From: Gigantopelta aegis
Lineage: Eukaryota > Mollusca > Gastropoda > Neomphalida > Peltospiridae
Assembly (NCBI RefSeq): GCF_016097555.1
Contig: NC_054704.1
Coordinates: 1,970,961-2,034,960, forward strand
Reading direction: 5' to 3'
DNA: 64,000 nucleotides
Shown in pieces: positions 12,553 to 24,666 of this stretch. The notes under the pieces are model-generated. The model had not been told where the DNA came from and made no database searches. It was given only the letters and a program-made list of their open reading frames with translations. The stretch's first letter is position 1, and each line of letters opens with the position of its first letter. Both the position numbers and the translations under genes were made by a program.

Positions 12553-13541
12553 TTGTTAGGAATACCCAATAATTTACGCGAACGGGCGATTGGCATGTTT
12601 GATGCTGGCATGTCGACAGAAGACGTTGCAAGGCATGTTGGGAGTTCTAGTCGAGCGATACGAAATCTTCGCGTAAGATTTCGAACGACAGGAAGCACCA
12701 ACGACTTGCCACGTCGTGGACGTCCGCGTGTTACAACGCGTGGTCAAGACCGCTATATCATGAACACGCATTTGCGCAATCGATTCCAAACTGCCACTGC
12801 TACTGCTGTTAACACACCTGGGCTTCATAATGACCGAATCAGTGGGCAAACTGTTCGTAATCGTCTGCGGGAGAACGGTTTACATGCACGACGTCCTTAC
12901 GTCGGATGCGTTTTAACGCAACGTCATCGTCTAAATCGTCTTAATTGGGCACGTGTACACACTTTTTTCGGATGAATCCAGATTTTCTTTACAACGTGGT
13001 GATGGCAGGGTGCGCGTCTACCGTAGGAGAAATGAACGCTATGCTGACTGTTGTTCTTGAACGAGATCGTTTCGGAGGTGGGGGTTCTGTCATGGTCTGG
13101 GCAACCATTGCCCATGGTTATCGTTCACCACTAGTCGTCACTGATGGCAATTTAAATGCTCAACGTTACCGCGATGACATTCTCGCTCATCACGTCATTC
13201 CTCTGTTCCCAACGCCAACATCTCGATTTTTTCAGAAAGATAATGCCACCTCTCATACAGCTAGAGACACTGTACATTTTCTTAGGACAAATAACATTGA
13301 TTTCATTGATGACTGGCCCGCTAAAAGTCCTGATCTCAACCCCATCGAGCATGTCTGGGATAGTCTGGACAGACGATTTAGGCATCGTCCCAACCCACCC
13401 GCTAACGTCAACGAACTTCGTCAAGCGCTCATTCAGGAATGGAACAATATTCCACAGGCAGAAATCAACACTTTAGTCAATTCTATGCGCCTGCGATGCA
13501 CTGCAGTGGTCAATTCAAGAGGTGGTCATACCCGTTATTAA
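12553..13541 (+). pseudogene. Tc1-like transposase, frameshifted
   Basis: The N-terminal part has the paired-type helix-turn-helix expected of Tc1 transposases (RERAIGMFDAGMSTEDVARH) followed by a basic RRGRPRVTT hook. The catalytic domain has SDESRF (first D), KDNATSHTARD (second D) and SPDLNPIEHVWD (E), and the protein ends RGGHTRY before a TAA. I count 35 residues between the second D and the E, one more than classic Tc1 (34), because of FIDDW where Tc1 relatives usually have one residue fewer. The frame changes twice: in the T-run at about 12963-12968, just before SDESRF, and near 13050, where one base is missing before LERDRF. The copy is therefore inactive as it stands but fairly young, since little else is damaged. 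Clear terminal inverted repeats were not found by eye. Confidence 0.88.
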
Positions 13542-13911
13542 GTGGGTGTTTTTATTTTTAACCCCTACCACACTTGGTAAAAATTTCTCCCAGTTTATGT
13601 TAACCTATGGCCATGATTTTTGCACCAAACGATGCATCATGGAACACTCTTTAAACGCATATATAACGATTATTTCAGGGTTTCTGCCAGAGGTTAAAAT
13701 GGGTATGGCGCCATACCCAATTTGTTTTGTTTTTTAAGTTAACATTTTGACAAAATTAATGACTCTTATCATTATTGTATGATTTTCTTAAGCCTAACCC
13801 CCTAAATGTAACCCATTTTATTTGTGGAGGAGACCCCCCATAGCCCCTGTTGACTGTGGTTGCATTCAATAACATAGCGCCATACACAAAAAATTCTTTC
13901 TGGCAGAAACA

Positions 13912-13914
<3 letters not shown>

Positions 13915-13977
<63 letters not shown>
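13915..13977. repeat. (TA)n microsatellite
   Basis: About 31 TA units. Confidence 0.97.
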
Positions 13978-13981
<4 letters not shown>

Positions 13982-15024
13982 CATAAAACATAAAACTAAA
14001 CCACAGATTGCAGTTCGCACAATTTGTTTAATATTTATTATGAGAATACTTCCTAACATTTTCTTTTTTCTCAAAGAGAGGGTCTTTACGTATTAATCCC
14101 CATGCAATCTGGTACAGGTAAATATATCTATTCAAAAATTTATCTTTCTGTGGCATCTATCTCCAAATCATTATCCTCGAAACTGAGCAATTAAGGATTA
14201 CCATTTGATGGGTGGTGTCAAACTGAATCCCCAAGTCTTGGAAGTCTGAATTACTCCCAAAGCCCAGTTCTCACTTGAACGATTTTTCGTACAACTGCGG
14301 TGCGACTAAAAGATTGTACAGCCGTGCGATTCCCGTACGAATTACCTAGGGTCCCCCCAACCCACAATTCCCACCCACCCCCCACCCCCCACCTACCCCC
14401 AACCCACCCCCCACCTACCCATGCTAAGACTTTCAAACGTTCCAGCATGCTTGTTAATACTATCACTAACCCTAAACTTAACTTACGCCTAAATTAACTG
14501 AATGCTGGAACGATCGGAGGTCTTGCCAAAACGTTTATTTTGGCCATTCGTCTTACTGTGTATTGTTTAACGACGGATTCTTAACGACAATATATACTTC
14601 GAAGACTGATTAAATGAGTCAGTAAATTCCATTACATTGGAGGGAAAGTGATTCTTAAACTCTTACCTTCGTATAATTTATATATCAGTTGAATTTTGAT
14701 GGATTTCGGCAAAACTTCCTTTCAATACCATGTGACGGTTTTGCAGGAAAACACTGATTTTACGTCAATCGTAGGCTCCGCATAGTTGTCATCGCTATTA
14801 ACACTTGTCAGCAGAAGTATATGTTTACTATGATTATAATTCAGTTGGAGGAGACAATAATTTTAACTAATTTTAATGCCAACTATACAAAAACGTTACA
14901 CATCGAACAAAATTATGTTGTCTAACCTAATGGCGTCCAAGCAAATTTGGGCCCGCGGTTTTTGAACCGCGAAACATGATTGGTCCAGAGCGGTTGTCAA
15001 TCACGCTGTACGGAGGGGTCAATT

Positions 15025-15125
15025 TCTGACACAGTCACAGAGGAAACCCGCGACATGTTTCCATTAGCAACAAGGGATGTTTTACTTGCACTTTACCTCA
15101 GTAAGGACATGGCATACCACAACTT
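15025..15125 (-). mobile_element. SINE body fragment
   Basis: GAGGAAACCCGCGACATGTT, AACAAGGGATGTTTTACTTG and GGCATACCAC are minus-strand body motifs of the local SINE family. Both ends are missing. Confidence 0.6.
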
Positions 15126-15452
15126 TTCATTTGTCTGGTTTTGTTGCTTCTGTCATTGCTGTTGACAAATATATTTTAAAAATTAATCTCTTATTCCCCA
15201 CAGCTCCACACGTTGTTTTTACAAAACGTTTCGTCGACTTTTATCCGTTCATGTGTCTGTGACACTCAGTTCAGCTTTACCTTTGTGCTGGACTGTCAAA
15301 CATTCAGTCATTCCATGGCTGTCGGTAACGACTGTCAAGGGACGTAATTCTGCTCTTAAAGTAACAACTCTCTTAAGCAGAATACTCTTCCCAAACACTG
15401 ATATAAACCAGATACATTTTTTTTTATTATTTAAAATATGTTGCGTATTTGT

Positions 15453-15639
15453 CAGAGGCGGATCTAGGGGGGCCCAGGGGCCCTCCCCACTAAATTTGTG
15501 ACATTTATATATTTTATTATATATTCATTTTCATTTTTTACGATCCCCCTCCAAACCTCCCCCAAAGTTCCCTTGGCATTTCGCCTCATATCATTGCCTC
15601 CCTCCCCCCACCCCAATGGATTTTCTGGATCCGCCACTG
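15453..15639. mobile_element. Short inverted-repeat element (MITE-like)
   Basis: The ends CAGAGGCGGATCTAG and CTGGATCCGCCACTG are inverted repeats of about 15 bp. The interior is C-rich and non-coding. No clear target duplication was identified. Confidence 0.65.
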
Positions 15640-16408
15640 TTTGTTCTAATATTTACATTAGATAGTTATGTTACAAAACAAACAAAAAACAAAACAAAAC
15701 AAAAAACAAAAAACAAAACACGCACAAAAACCAATAAAATAAGCAACCGATCCCCCACCCCCACCCCCCAAATTAAACAAGAACAACAACAAAACATTTG
15801 AAAATCGCCTTGATTGTGTCTATGGTGCACTGCATAAACATAATACAAGTATTAAAATGGCTTACCTCACCTATACACTAAAGGGGAACAATAAACTGGT
15901 CTGACGTTTACTATTCAAGTTATAGAAAAGAAGAAAGGAAAATAAAAGGCTACTGTTATAGATCGCAGAAGCAATAATTGTCACTGTGTCAGGTATTCGA
16001 TGAATGTCGAGGCCTTTTGTTCCTAACGCGCAGTCAAAGAGTTGTGCTATTTTCAATATGGTGGGTGTTTGTTTCCTTCCATCGGGGTTACTCAAACACA
16101 TACCCTACTGTAACACTTGATGTGTGGGTGACCTTCAGTATACCCGTCTTACATACGACCTCACTATGTTCGCTGTGATTCAATACATGTTTCTTCCGAC
16201 CAAGTCAATATTGTCTTGAGAAAACTTTAATATATCGGGTGATTTAAAAAATCTTTAGAATGTGAATGGTTGAAAATGTGTGTAGCACACAACATTGAAA
16301 CTGTATACAAAAGCTGCTTATCGTAGTTTCTTTTGATGTCAGTATATCTCTTTGATATAAAGCTTGCGTTTAAAATAGTGTATGATAGAAATGCAAGAAA
16401 GTAATTCA

Positions 16409-16920
16409 TGGTCGATTAACCCACATCTCAGTCCATACTCCTGTTTTCTTCTATCACATTCTGTACTTCCTTACTTCTTCAGGTCTACTAAAACGATGGT
16501 CGATTAACCCACATCTCAGTCCATACTCCTGTTTTCTTCTATCACATTCTGTACTTCCTTACTTCTTCAGGTCTACTAAAACGATGGTCGATTAACCCAC
16601 ATCTCAGTCCATGTTCCTGTTTTCTTCTATCACATTCTGTACTTCCTTACTTCTTCAGGTCTACTGAAACGATGGTCGATTAACCCACATCTCAGTCCAT
16701 ACTCCTGTTTTCTTCTATCACATTCTGTACTTCCTTACTTCTTCAGGTCTACTAAAACGATGGTCGATTAACCCACATCTCAGTCCATACTCCTGTTTTC
16801 TTCTATCACATTATGTACTTCCTTACTTCTTCAGGTCTACTAAAACGATGGTCGATTAACCCACATCTCAGTCCATACTCCTGTTTCCTTCTATCACATT
16901 AGCACTTCCTTACTTCTTCA
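16409..16920. repeat. 88-bp minisatellite, about 6 copies
   Basis: The unit includes CGATGGTCGATTAACCCACA and ends CTTCCTTACTTCTTCAGG. Copies are nearly identical, so amplification is recent. On the minus strand every copy contains CCTGAAGAA-GTAAGG, the same sequence that ends the candidate exon at 16914-17110 and begins its donor. The array therefore starts inside that exon's last bases. Confidence 0.95.
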
Positions 16921-17110
16921 GGAGCTATCGTTTGTAGAGATCGATTATTAAAATCAACGAACTCTCCTTTAGACTTGTTTACAACATAAAAGGCGTTTAT
17001 ATGATGATATTTGTCTCCTGGAGATAGTTTTGCCCAACAGGGTAAAGTTGCCCCAGGGATAAATAGGTGAATGTAAACCTGGCTGAAGAAGTAAAGAAAG
17101 TCATTTCGTC
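16914..17110 (-). CDS. Candidate orphan exon, unrecognised protein
   Basis: This minus-strand segment is open for 65 codons (phase 1 in, phase 0 out). It lies between a good acceptor (CTCTTTTATTTTCAG, next to 17111) and a fair donor (GAA-GTAAGG at 16913). The translation includes PGATLPCWAKLSPGDKYHH and INAFYVVNKSKGEFVDFNN. AFYVVNKSKGEF vaguely recalls the core of CABIT (gene 1 has TFYVVDRRKGIS), and the gene lies in a CABIT cluster, but this likeness is too weak to assign. No partner exon was recognised on either side. It is sandwiched between the 88-bp array at its donor and the 34-bp array 25 bp beyond its acceptor. It could be a leftover exon of a broken paralogue or an exon of an unrecognised gene. 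Confidence 0.4.
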
Positions 17111-17136
17111 CTGAAAATAAAAGAGTTGTGCTGAAA

Positions 17137-18626
17137 GACCGATCGACCATCGTTTACAATACGTACAGTGGACCGATAAATCATCGTTTACAATATGTAC
17201 AGTGGACTGATCGATCATCGTTTACAATACGTACAGTGCACCGATCGATCATCGTTTACAATACGTACAGTGCACCGATCGATCATCGTTTACAATACGT
17301 ACAGTGGACCGATCGACCATTGTTTACAATACGTACAGTGCACCGATCGACCATTGTTTATAATACGTACAGTGGATCGATCAACCATCGTTTACAATAT
17401 GTACAGTGGACACATCGTTTACAATACGTACAGTGGACCGATCGACCATCGTTTACAATACGTACAGTGGACCGATCGACCATCGTTTACAATACGTACA
17501 GTGGACCGATCGACCATCGTTTACAATACGTACAGTGGACCGATCGACCATCGTTTACAATACGTACAGTGGACCGATCGACCATCGTTTACAATACGTA
17601 CAGTGGACCGATCTACCATCGTTTACAATACGTACAGTGGACCGATCGACCATCGTTTAAAATACGTACAGTGGACCAATTGACCATTGTTTACAATACG
17701 TACAGTGGACCGATCGACCATCGTTTACAATACGTACAGTGGACCAATTGACCATTGTTTACAATACGTACAGTGGACCGATCTACCATCGTTTACAATA
17801 CGTACAGTGGACCAATTGACCATTGTTTACAATACGTACAGTGGACCGATCGACCATCGTTGACAATACGTACAGTGGACCAATTGACCCCCGTTTACAA
17901 TACGTACAGTGGACCGATCGACCATCGTTGACAATACGTACAGTGGACCGATCTACCATCGTTTGCAATACGTACAGTGGACCGATCTACCATCGTTTAC
18001 AATACGTACAGTGGACCGATCGACCATCGTTTACAATACGTACAGTGGACCGATCTACCATCGTTTACAATACGTACAGTGGACCAATTGACCATTGTTT
18101 ACAATACGTACAGTGGACCGATCGACCATCGTTGACAATACGTACAGTGGACCAATTGACCCCCGTTGACAATACGTACAGTGGACCAATTGACCCCCGT
18201 TGACAATACGTACAGTGGACCGATCGACCATCGTTGACAATACGTACAGTGGACCGATCTACCATCGTTTGCAATACGTACAGTGGACCGATCTACCATC
18301 GTTTACAATACGTACAGTGGACCGATCGACCATCGTTTACAATACGTACAGTGGACCGATCTACCATCGTTTACAATACGTACAGTGGACCAATTGACCA
18401 TTGTTTACAATACGTACAGTGGACCGATCGACCATCGTTGACAATACGTACAGTGGACCAATTGACCCCCGTTTACAATACGTACAGTGGACCGATCGAC
18501 CATCGTTGACAATACGTACAGTGGACCGATCTACCATCGTTTGCAATACGTACAGTGGACCGATCTACCATCGTTTACAATACGTACAGTGGACCGATCG
18601 ACCATCGTTTACAATACGTACAGTGG
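17137..18626. repeat. 34-bp minisatellite, about 44 copies
   Basis: The unit contains GACCGATCGACC, ATCGTTTACAATACGTACAG and TGG, with variants CAATTG for CGATCG and GACCCCCG for GACCATCG arranged in longer repeating blocks (for example the block at about 17775-18090 recurs at about 18350-18600). Open frames on both strands (repeating YSGPIDHRLQYVQW and the like) are by-products. The unit shares the 14-mer AAACGATGGTCGAT, in inverted orientation, with the neighbouring 88-bp array. Confidence 0.95.
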
Positions 18627-19455
18627 ATTGTAGTCGACAATGTAATAAATTGGATTTGTGCAAAATTGTAATGTTTTGTGATACACAGATATTTGCTGTT
18701 CTACTTACAAACGTGGGACGAATTTTATGAATCGTTTGATGTAGATATATTAATTACGGTTTTAGTTAAAAAGGAAAAACACCCCCGAAACCACAAGCAT
18801 GGCGTGCATAGTTGTGTGTAATGGAAACTGTGATCAGTCTCGGTAGACGAACTCTTGTTTACAGTCCTGAGGGTGTTTCTGCTTTATTTTACATCTGCGT
18901 GTCAGTTCGGCATGTTACTCGGTATCACGGGCGCGTCTATTAAAGCCTTTCTATATGTTGCCACTTATCAAGTAGAGCATAACGAACAAATTTCAATTCT
19001 TTACTTAGAAGCGAACAACCAGGAAGATGGTATGGTGAATAAAACACCCGGGTATTTCTACATCGCTACTAGGAAGCGATTTGACACAGTATGAAAGAAA
19101 ACTCGGGACGGATTTGGTTAGTGTATAGAACTACATAGTGAAAGAGTATCTGTCAACTCTGTGATGTAAGCTGTATTAGATTGTGTCTGTTTACTCAGTG
19201 GCGGTCGTGTCGGGCGTCCATAATGATTTCACTGCGTTGGACTGTGCTGTTATCACGTATAGTTTAATAGATCATTGACAATGTATCTCACATAATTCAG
19301 TGCAATCATAGTGCATTTCGCATTGCTTTACTAATCCTGGTTCGTGACACAGGTGCACATACTGACTTCATCCAGTGTGGACAACCATCAGTAATTTGAT
19401 ATACAGAGGTGCACAATCTGTCACAGTCAGTGTCGTGGCGTCTATCACATCCGTA
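18627..19455. other. Region upstream of gene 2
   Basis: This is the presumed promoter and 5' UTR of gene 2. No TATA box or other clear core-promoter motif was recognised. A short plus-strand frame at 18855-19094 has no recognised similarity. Confidence 0.4.
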
Positions 19456-19771
19456 ATGGCGGACACCAGGAAAATCTCCACACTGGATCTAACCGTCCCT
19501 GTCACTAAACCACACATCCAGTGGGAATCACAGTCGTACGGAATTGAGGATATTCTGAAAACACACGCTCTTCCTGTGCTGGTTCAATGTAACACCTCGA
19601 ACTGCAGCCTGAACTTGAACAAGTTCAACTTTGACCTCACGCAACCTCTGCTGCTGTACGGACACCGTCAGCACGACGTCAGAGCGGTGGCGCGCAGCGT
19701 CGTATACGACAAAACATCGAATTCTTTCCATGAGATTGGAGATACAATTATAATACCTGAACAGTATAAAG
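19456..19771 (+). CDS. GAREM-like CABIT/SAM adaptor (gene 2), exon 1
   Basis: This exon encodes residues 1-105 plus the first base of codon 106. The start is the first ATG in frame (G at -3, G at +4), giving MADTRKISTLDLTVP. CABIT begins at about YGIEDILKTHALPV (residue 28 on). The exon ends in TIIIPEQYK-G, matching IEIPVHYAG of human GAREM1 and the same junction in genes 1 and 3. The donor is AAG-GTGGGT after 19771, phase 1, joining to WFAILRNSEDKP in exon 2. The last 30 bp of this exon plus donor are the founder of the 30-bp array that follows at once. Reading on past the donor stays open to 19917, so the donor of the third copy (after 19831) would add exactly 20 in-frame residues. Confidence 0.88.
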
Positions 19772-22700
19772 GTGGGTGTATAATACCTCAACAGTATAAA
19801 GATGAGTTTATAATACCTGAACAGTATAAAGGTGGGTTTATAATACCCCAACAGTATAAATATTGGTTTATAATATTTGAACAGTATAAAGAATGGTTTA
19901 TAATACATGAACAGTAAAAAGGTGGGTTTATAATACCTCAAGAGTATAAATATTGGTTTATAATATCTCAACAGTATAAATATTGGTTTATAACACCTGA
20001 ACAGTATAAAGGTGGGTATATAATACCTCAAGATTATAAAGGTGAGTTTATAATACCTGAACAGTATAAAGGTGGGTATATAATACCTCAACAGTATAAA
20101 GATTGGTTTATAATATCTCAACAGTATAAATATTGGTTCATAGTATCTCAACAGTATAAAGATTGGTTTATAATACCTCAACAGTATAAAGGTGGGTTTA
20201 TAATACCTCAAGAGTATAAAGGTGAGTTTATAATACCTGAACAGTATAAAGGTGGGTATATAATACCTCAACAGTATAAAGATTGGTTTATAATATCTCA
20301 GTAGTATAAATATTGGTTTATAATATCTCAGTAGTATAAATATTGGTTTATAAAGCTGGGTTTATAATACGTCAAGAGTATAAAGGTGAGTTTATAATAC
20401 CTGAACAGTATAAAGGTGGGTATATAATACCTCAACAGTATAAAGGTGGGTTTATAATACCTGAACAGTATAAAGGTGGGTTTACAATACTTCAACAGTA
20501 TAAAAGTGGGTTTATAATACCTCAACAGTATAAAGGTAGGTTTATAATACATGATCAGTATAAAGGTGGGTTTATAATGCCTGAACAGTAAAAAGGTGGG
20601 TTTATAATACCTGAACAGTACAAAGGTGGGTATATAATACCTCAACACTATAAATATTGGTTTATAATATCTCAAGAGTATAAAGTTTGGTTTATAAAAT
20701 CTCAACAGTATAAATATTGGTTTATAATATCTCAACAGTATAAAGATTGGTTTATAATATCTCACAGTATAAAGATTGGTTTATTATATCTGAACAGTAT
20801 AAATATTGGTTTATAATACGTCAAGGGTATAAACGTGGATTTATAATACCTGAAAAGTATAAAGGTGGGTATATAATACCTCAACAGTATAAATATTGGT
20901 TTATAATACCTGAACAGTATAAAGGTGAGTTTATAATACCTGAACAGTATAAAGGTGGGTATATAATACCTCAACAGTATAAAGATTGGTTTATAATATC
21001 TCAGTAGTATAAATATTGGTTTATAAAGCTGGGTTTATAATAAGTCAAGAGTATAAAGGTGAGTTTATAATACCTGAACAGTATAAAGGTGGGTATATAA
21101 TACCTCAACAGTATAAAGGTGGGTTTATAATACCTGAACAGTATAAAGGTGGGTTTACAATACTTCAACAGTATAAAAGTGGGTTTATAATACCTCAACA
21201 GTATAAAGGTGGGTTTATAATACATGATCAGTATAAAGGTGGGTTTATAATGCCTGAACAGTAAAAAGGTGGGTTTATAATACCTGAACAATACAAAGGT
21301 GGGTATATAATACCTCAACAGTATAAAGATTGGTTTATAATATCTCAACAGTATAAATATTGGTTCATAGTATCTCAACACTATAAAGATTGGTTTATAA
21401 TACCTCAACAGTATAAAGGTGGGTTTATAATACCTCAAGAGTATAAAGGTGAGTTTATAATACTTCAACAGTATAAAGGTGGGTATATAATACCTCAACA
21501 GTATAAAGATTGGTTTATAATATCTCAGTAGTATAAATATTGGTTTATAATATCTCAGTAGTATAAATATTGGTTTATAAAGCTGGGTTTATAATACGTC
21601 AAAAGTATAAAGGTGAGTTTATAATACCTGAACAGTATAAAGGTGGGTATATAATACCTCAACAGTATAAAGGTGGGTTTATAATACCTGAACAGTATAA
21701 AGGTGGGTTTACAATACTTCAACAGTATAAAAGTGGGTTTATAATACCTCAACAGTATAAAGGTGGGTTTATAATACCTGATCAGGATAAAGGTGGGTTT
21801 ATAATGCCTGAACAGTAAAAAGGTGGGTTTATAATACCTGAACAGTACAAAGGCGGGTATATAATACCTCAACACTATAAATATTGGTTTATAATATCTC
21901 AAGAGTATAAAATTTGGTTTATAAAATCTCAACAGTATAAATATTGGTTTATAATATCTCAACAGTATAAAGATTGGTTTATAATACGTCAAGAGTATAA
22001 ACGTGGATTTATAGTACCTGAACAGTATAAAGGTGGGTATATAATACCTCAACAGTATAAATATTGGTTTATAATACCTGAACAGTATAAAGGTGAGTTT
22101 ATTATACCTGAACAGTATAAAGGTGGGTTTATAATAAGTCAACAGTATAAAGGTGAGTTTATAATACCTGAGCAGTATAAAGGTGGGTTTATAATACTTC
22201 AACGGTATAAAGGTGGGTTTATAATACTTCAACGGTATAAAGGTGGGTTTATAATAACTGAACAGTATAAAGGTGGGTTTATAATACCTCAACAGTATAA
22301 AGGTGGGTTTAAATACTTCAACGGTATAAAGGTGGGTTTATAATACCTGAACAGTATAAAGGTGGGTTTATAATATCTCAACAGTATAAAGGTGGGTTTA
22401 TAATACCTGAACAGTATAAAGATTGGTTTGTAATATCTGAACAGTATAAAGATTGGTTTATAATATCTCAACAGTATAAAGATTGGTTTATAATATCTCA
22501 ACATTATAAAGATTGGTTTATAATATCTCAACAGTATACAGATTGGTTTATAATACCTGAACAGTATAAATGTGGGTTTATAATACCTGAACAGTATAAA
22601 GTTGGGTTTATAATACCTGAACAGTATAAAGGTGGGTTTGTAATACCTGAACAGTATACAGGTGGGTTTATAATACCTGAACAGTATAAAGGTGGGTTTA

Positions 22701-23960
22701 TAATACTTCAACAGTATAAAGTTGGGTTTATAATACACGAACAGTATAATGGTGGGTTTATAATACACGAACAGTATAAAGGTGGGTTTATAATACTTCA
22801 ACAGTATAAAGGTGGGTTTATAATACCTAAACAGTATAAAGGTGGGTTTATAATACCCGAACAGTATAAAGGTGGGTTTATAATACCTGAACAGTATAAA
22901 GGTGGGTTTATAATACTTCAACAGTATAAAGGTGGGTTTATAATACCCGAAAAGTATAAAGGTGGGTTTATAATACCTCAACAGTATATAGAATGGTTTA
23001 TAATACCTCAACAGTATAAAGGTGGGTTTATAATACTTCAACAGTATATAGGTGGGTTTATAATACTTCAACAGTATAAAGGTGGGTTTATAATACCTGA
23101 ACAGTATAAAGGTGGGTTTATAATACTTCAACAGTATAAAGGTGGGTTTATAATACCTCAATAGTATAAAGGTGGCTTTATAATACCTCAACAGTATATA
23201 GAATGGTTTATAATACCTGAACAGTATAAAGGTGGGTTTATAATACTTCAACAGTATAAAGGTGGGTTTATAATACTTCAACAGTATAAAGGTGGGTTTA
23301 TAATACTTCATCAGTATAAAGGTGGGTTTATAATATCTCAACAGTATATAGAATGGTTTATAATATCTCAACAGTATATAGAATGGTTTATAATATCTCA
23401 ACAGTATATATATTGGTTTATAATATCTCAACAGTATATAGAATGGTTTACAATACCTGAACAGTATAAAGATGGGTTTATTATACCTCAACAGTATAAA
23501 GGTGTGTTTATAATATGTCAACTTTGTAAATATGGATTTATAATATCTCAACAGTACAAACGTAGGTTTATAATACATGACCAGTATACAAGTGGGCTTA
23601 TAATATCTCAGCAGTATAGAGGTTGGTTCATAATACCTGCACAGTATAAAGGTGGGTTTATAATACTTGAACAGTAAAACGATTGTGTAATGATACCAGA
23701 ACTGTATAACGATTGGGTTATAATACCTGGATAGTTCAAAGGTGGGTTTAAGATACTAACAGTAAACCTAGTGTAATGGTATCTGAACAATATAAATGTT
23801 CGTTTATAATACCGCAGTAGTATAACGGTTGGATTATAATACCGCAACAGTACAAAAATGGGTTTGTTCAATAAAAATAGATAAACAATACAAACGTGGA
23901 TTTATTTTACCTAACAGTGCATGGATGGGTTTGTAATATATGAACAGTATAAAGGTGCAT
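19741..23960 (+). repeat. 30-bp minisatellite made of exon-1 end plus 5' splice site
   Basis: On the order of 140 tandem units of 30 bp start within exon 1 of gene 2. A typical unit reads TATAATACCTGAACAG then TATAAAGGTGGGTT, that is, the codons for IIPEQYK followed by the donor. Many units keep AAG-GTGGGT. At least nine have AAG-GTGAGT, a complete match to the metazoan donor consensus (for example at 20041, 20221, 20391, 20931, 21058 and 21448). Others are broken (AAATATTGG, AAAGATTGG). Larger blocks are themselves duplicated: an 83-codon block starting at about 20343 recurs at 21016 and 21570. Copies degrade after about 23580. Long open frames on both strands (the minus one reading FILLRYYKPT repeatedly) are by-products. 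Confidence 0.95.
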
Positions 23961-24187
23961 TTATTTCACCTGAACAGCACAAAGATCGGTTGATCATAAC
24001 TAAACACTTCAGAAGAGCACACCCTAGTTTGATCTGACAAACACGTTCTCGTGTTTCTTCGTGAATATACACATTTAACTTCACTAAGATGAAAACCACG
24101 GACTTAATAACTGTAGATTGTGCGCATGGTGAATTTCACCGGTGGGGCAGAATATGATTCATGTTCACGAACACCTGGCTTCGTCAC

Positions 24188-24296
24188 TCTGTTCACAATG
24201 ATCGTTTGGTGCATGTTCACAATAATCGTTTGGTGCATGTTCACAATGATCGTTTGGTGCATTTTCACAATGATCGTTTGGTGCATGTTCACAATA
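24188..24296. repeat. 24-bp minisatellite, about 5 copies
   Basis: The unit is TTCACAATGATCGTTTGGTG plus CATG, with slight variation. Confidence 0.9.
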
Positions 24297-24333
24297 ACCC
24301 ATACATAATATCCACTCAACTCTGTCGTGTGTA

Positions 24334-24666
24334 GGGACGGGACGTAGCTCAGTGGTACAGCACTCGCTTCCTGCGCGGTCGGTCTGGGATCCATCCTCGT
24401 CGGTGGGCCCATTGGGCTATTTCTCCTTCCAGCCAGTGCACCACGACTGGCATATCAAAGGCCGTGGTATGTACTACCCTGTCTGTGGGATGGTGCATAT
24501 AAAAGATCCCTTGCTGCTAATCGAAAAGAGTAGCCCATGAAGTGGCGACAGCGGGTTTCCTCTCTCAATATCTGTGTGGTCCTTAACCATATGTCTGACG
24601 CCATGTAACCGTAAATACAATGTGTTGAGTGCGTCGTTAAATAAAACACTTCTTTCTTTCTTTCCA
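24334..24666 (+). mobile_element. tRNA-type SINE, full length (variant tail)
   Basis: The head GGGACGTAGCTCAGTGGTAC matches a pol III A box (TAGCTCAGTGG) and is followed by a degenerate B box. The body has GGGATGGTGCATATAAAAGA, and the second tail type ends AATGTGTTGAGTGCGTCGTT then AAATAAAACACTTC and a TTTC repeat. This is one of the best-preserved copies in the window. Confidence 0.92.

Larger units (their letters stand above)
13542..16408. other. Intergenic DNA with small repeats
   Basis: No gene was recognised. It contains a (TA)n tract, C-rich low-complexity DNA (14350-14420), a short hairpin at about 14955-14972 (CGCGGTT loop AACCGCG), a SINE piece (15025-15125, minus) and a short inverted-repeat element (15453-15639). 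Confidence 0.5.

Noticed and set aside
17128-18509. Overlapping frames on both strands with YSGPIDHRLQYVQW-like repeats
   Set aside because: All are by-products of the 34-bp minisatellite; three frames on each strand give similar open runs.
17137-18626. CRISPR-like array
   Set aside because: Units are directly abutting 34-bp repeats with no unique spacers, and the genome is eukaryotic.
22289-23578. 429-codon minus-strand frame reading FILLRYYKPT repeats
   Set aside because: It is the antisense of the 30-bp minisatellite. It is open only because the unit is a multiple of three and AT-rich; there is no start context, no splice evidence and no domain.
24334-24410. Possible tRNA gene (A-box and B-box-like motifs)
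   Set aside because: It is the head of a SINE; the anticodon arm and acceptor stem do not fold, and the same head recurs in many other copies.
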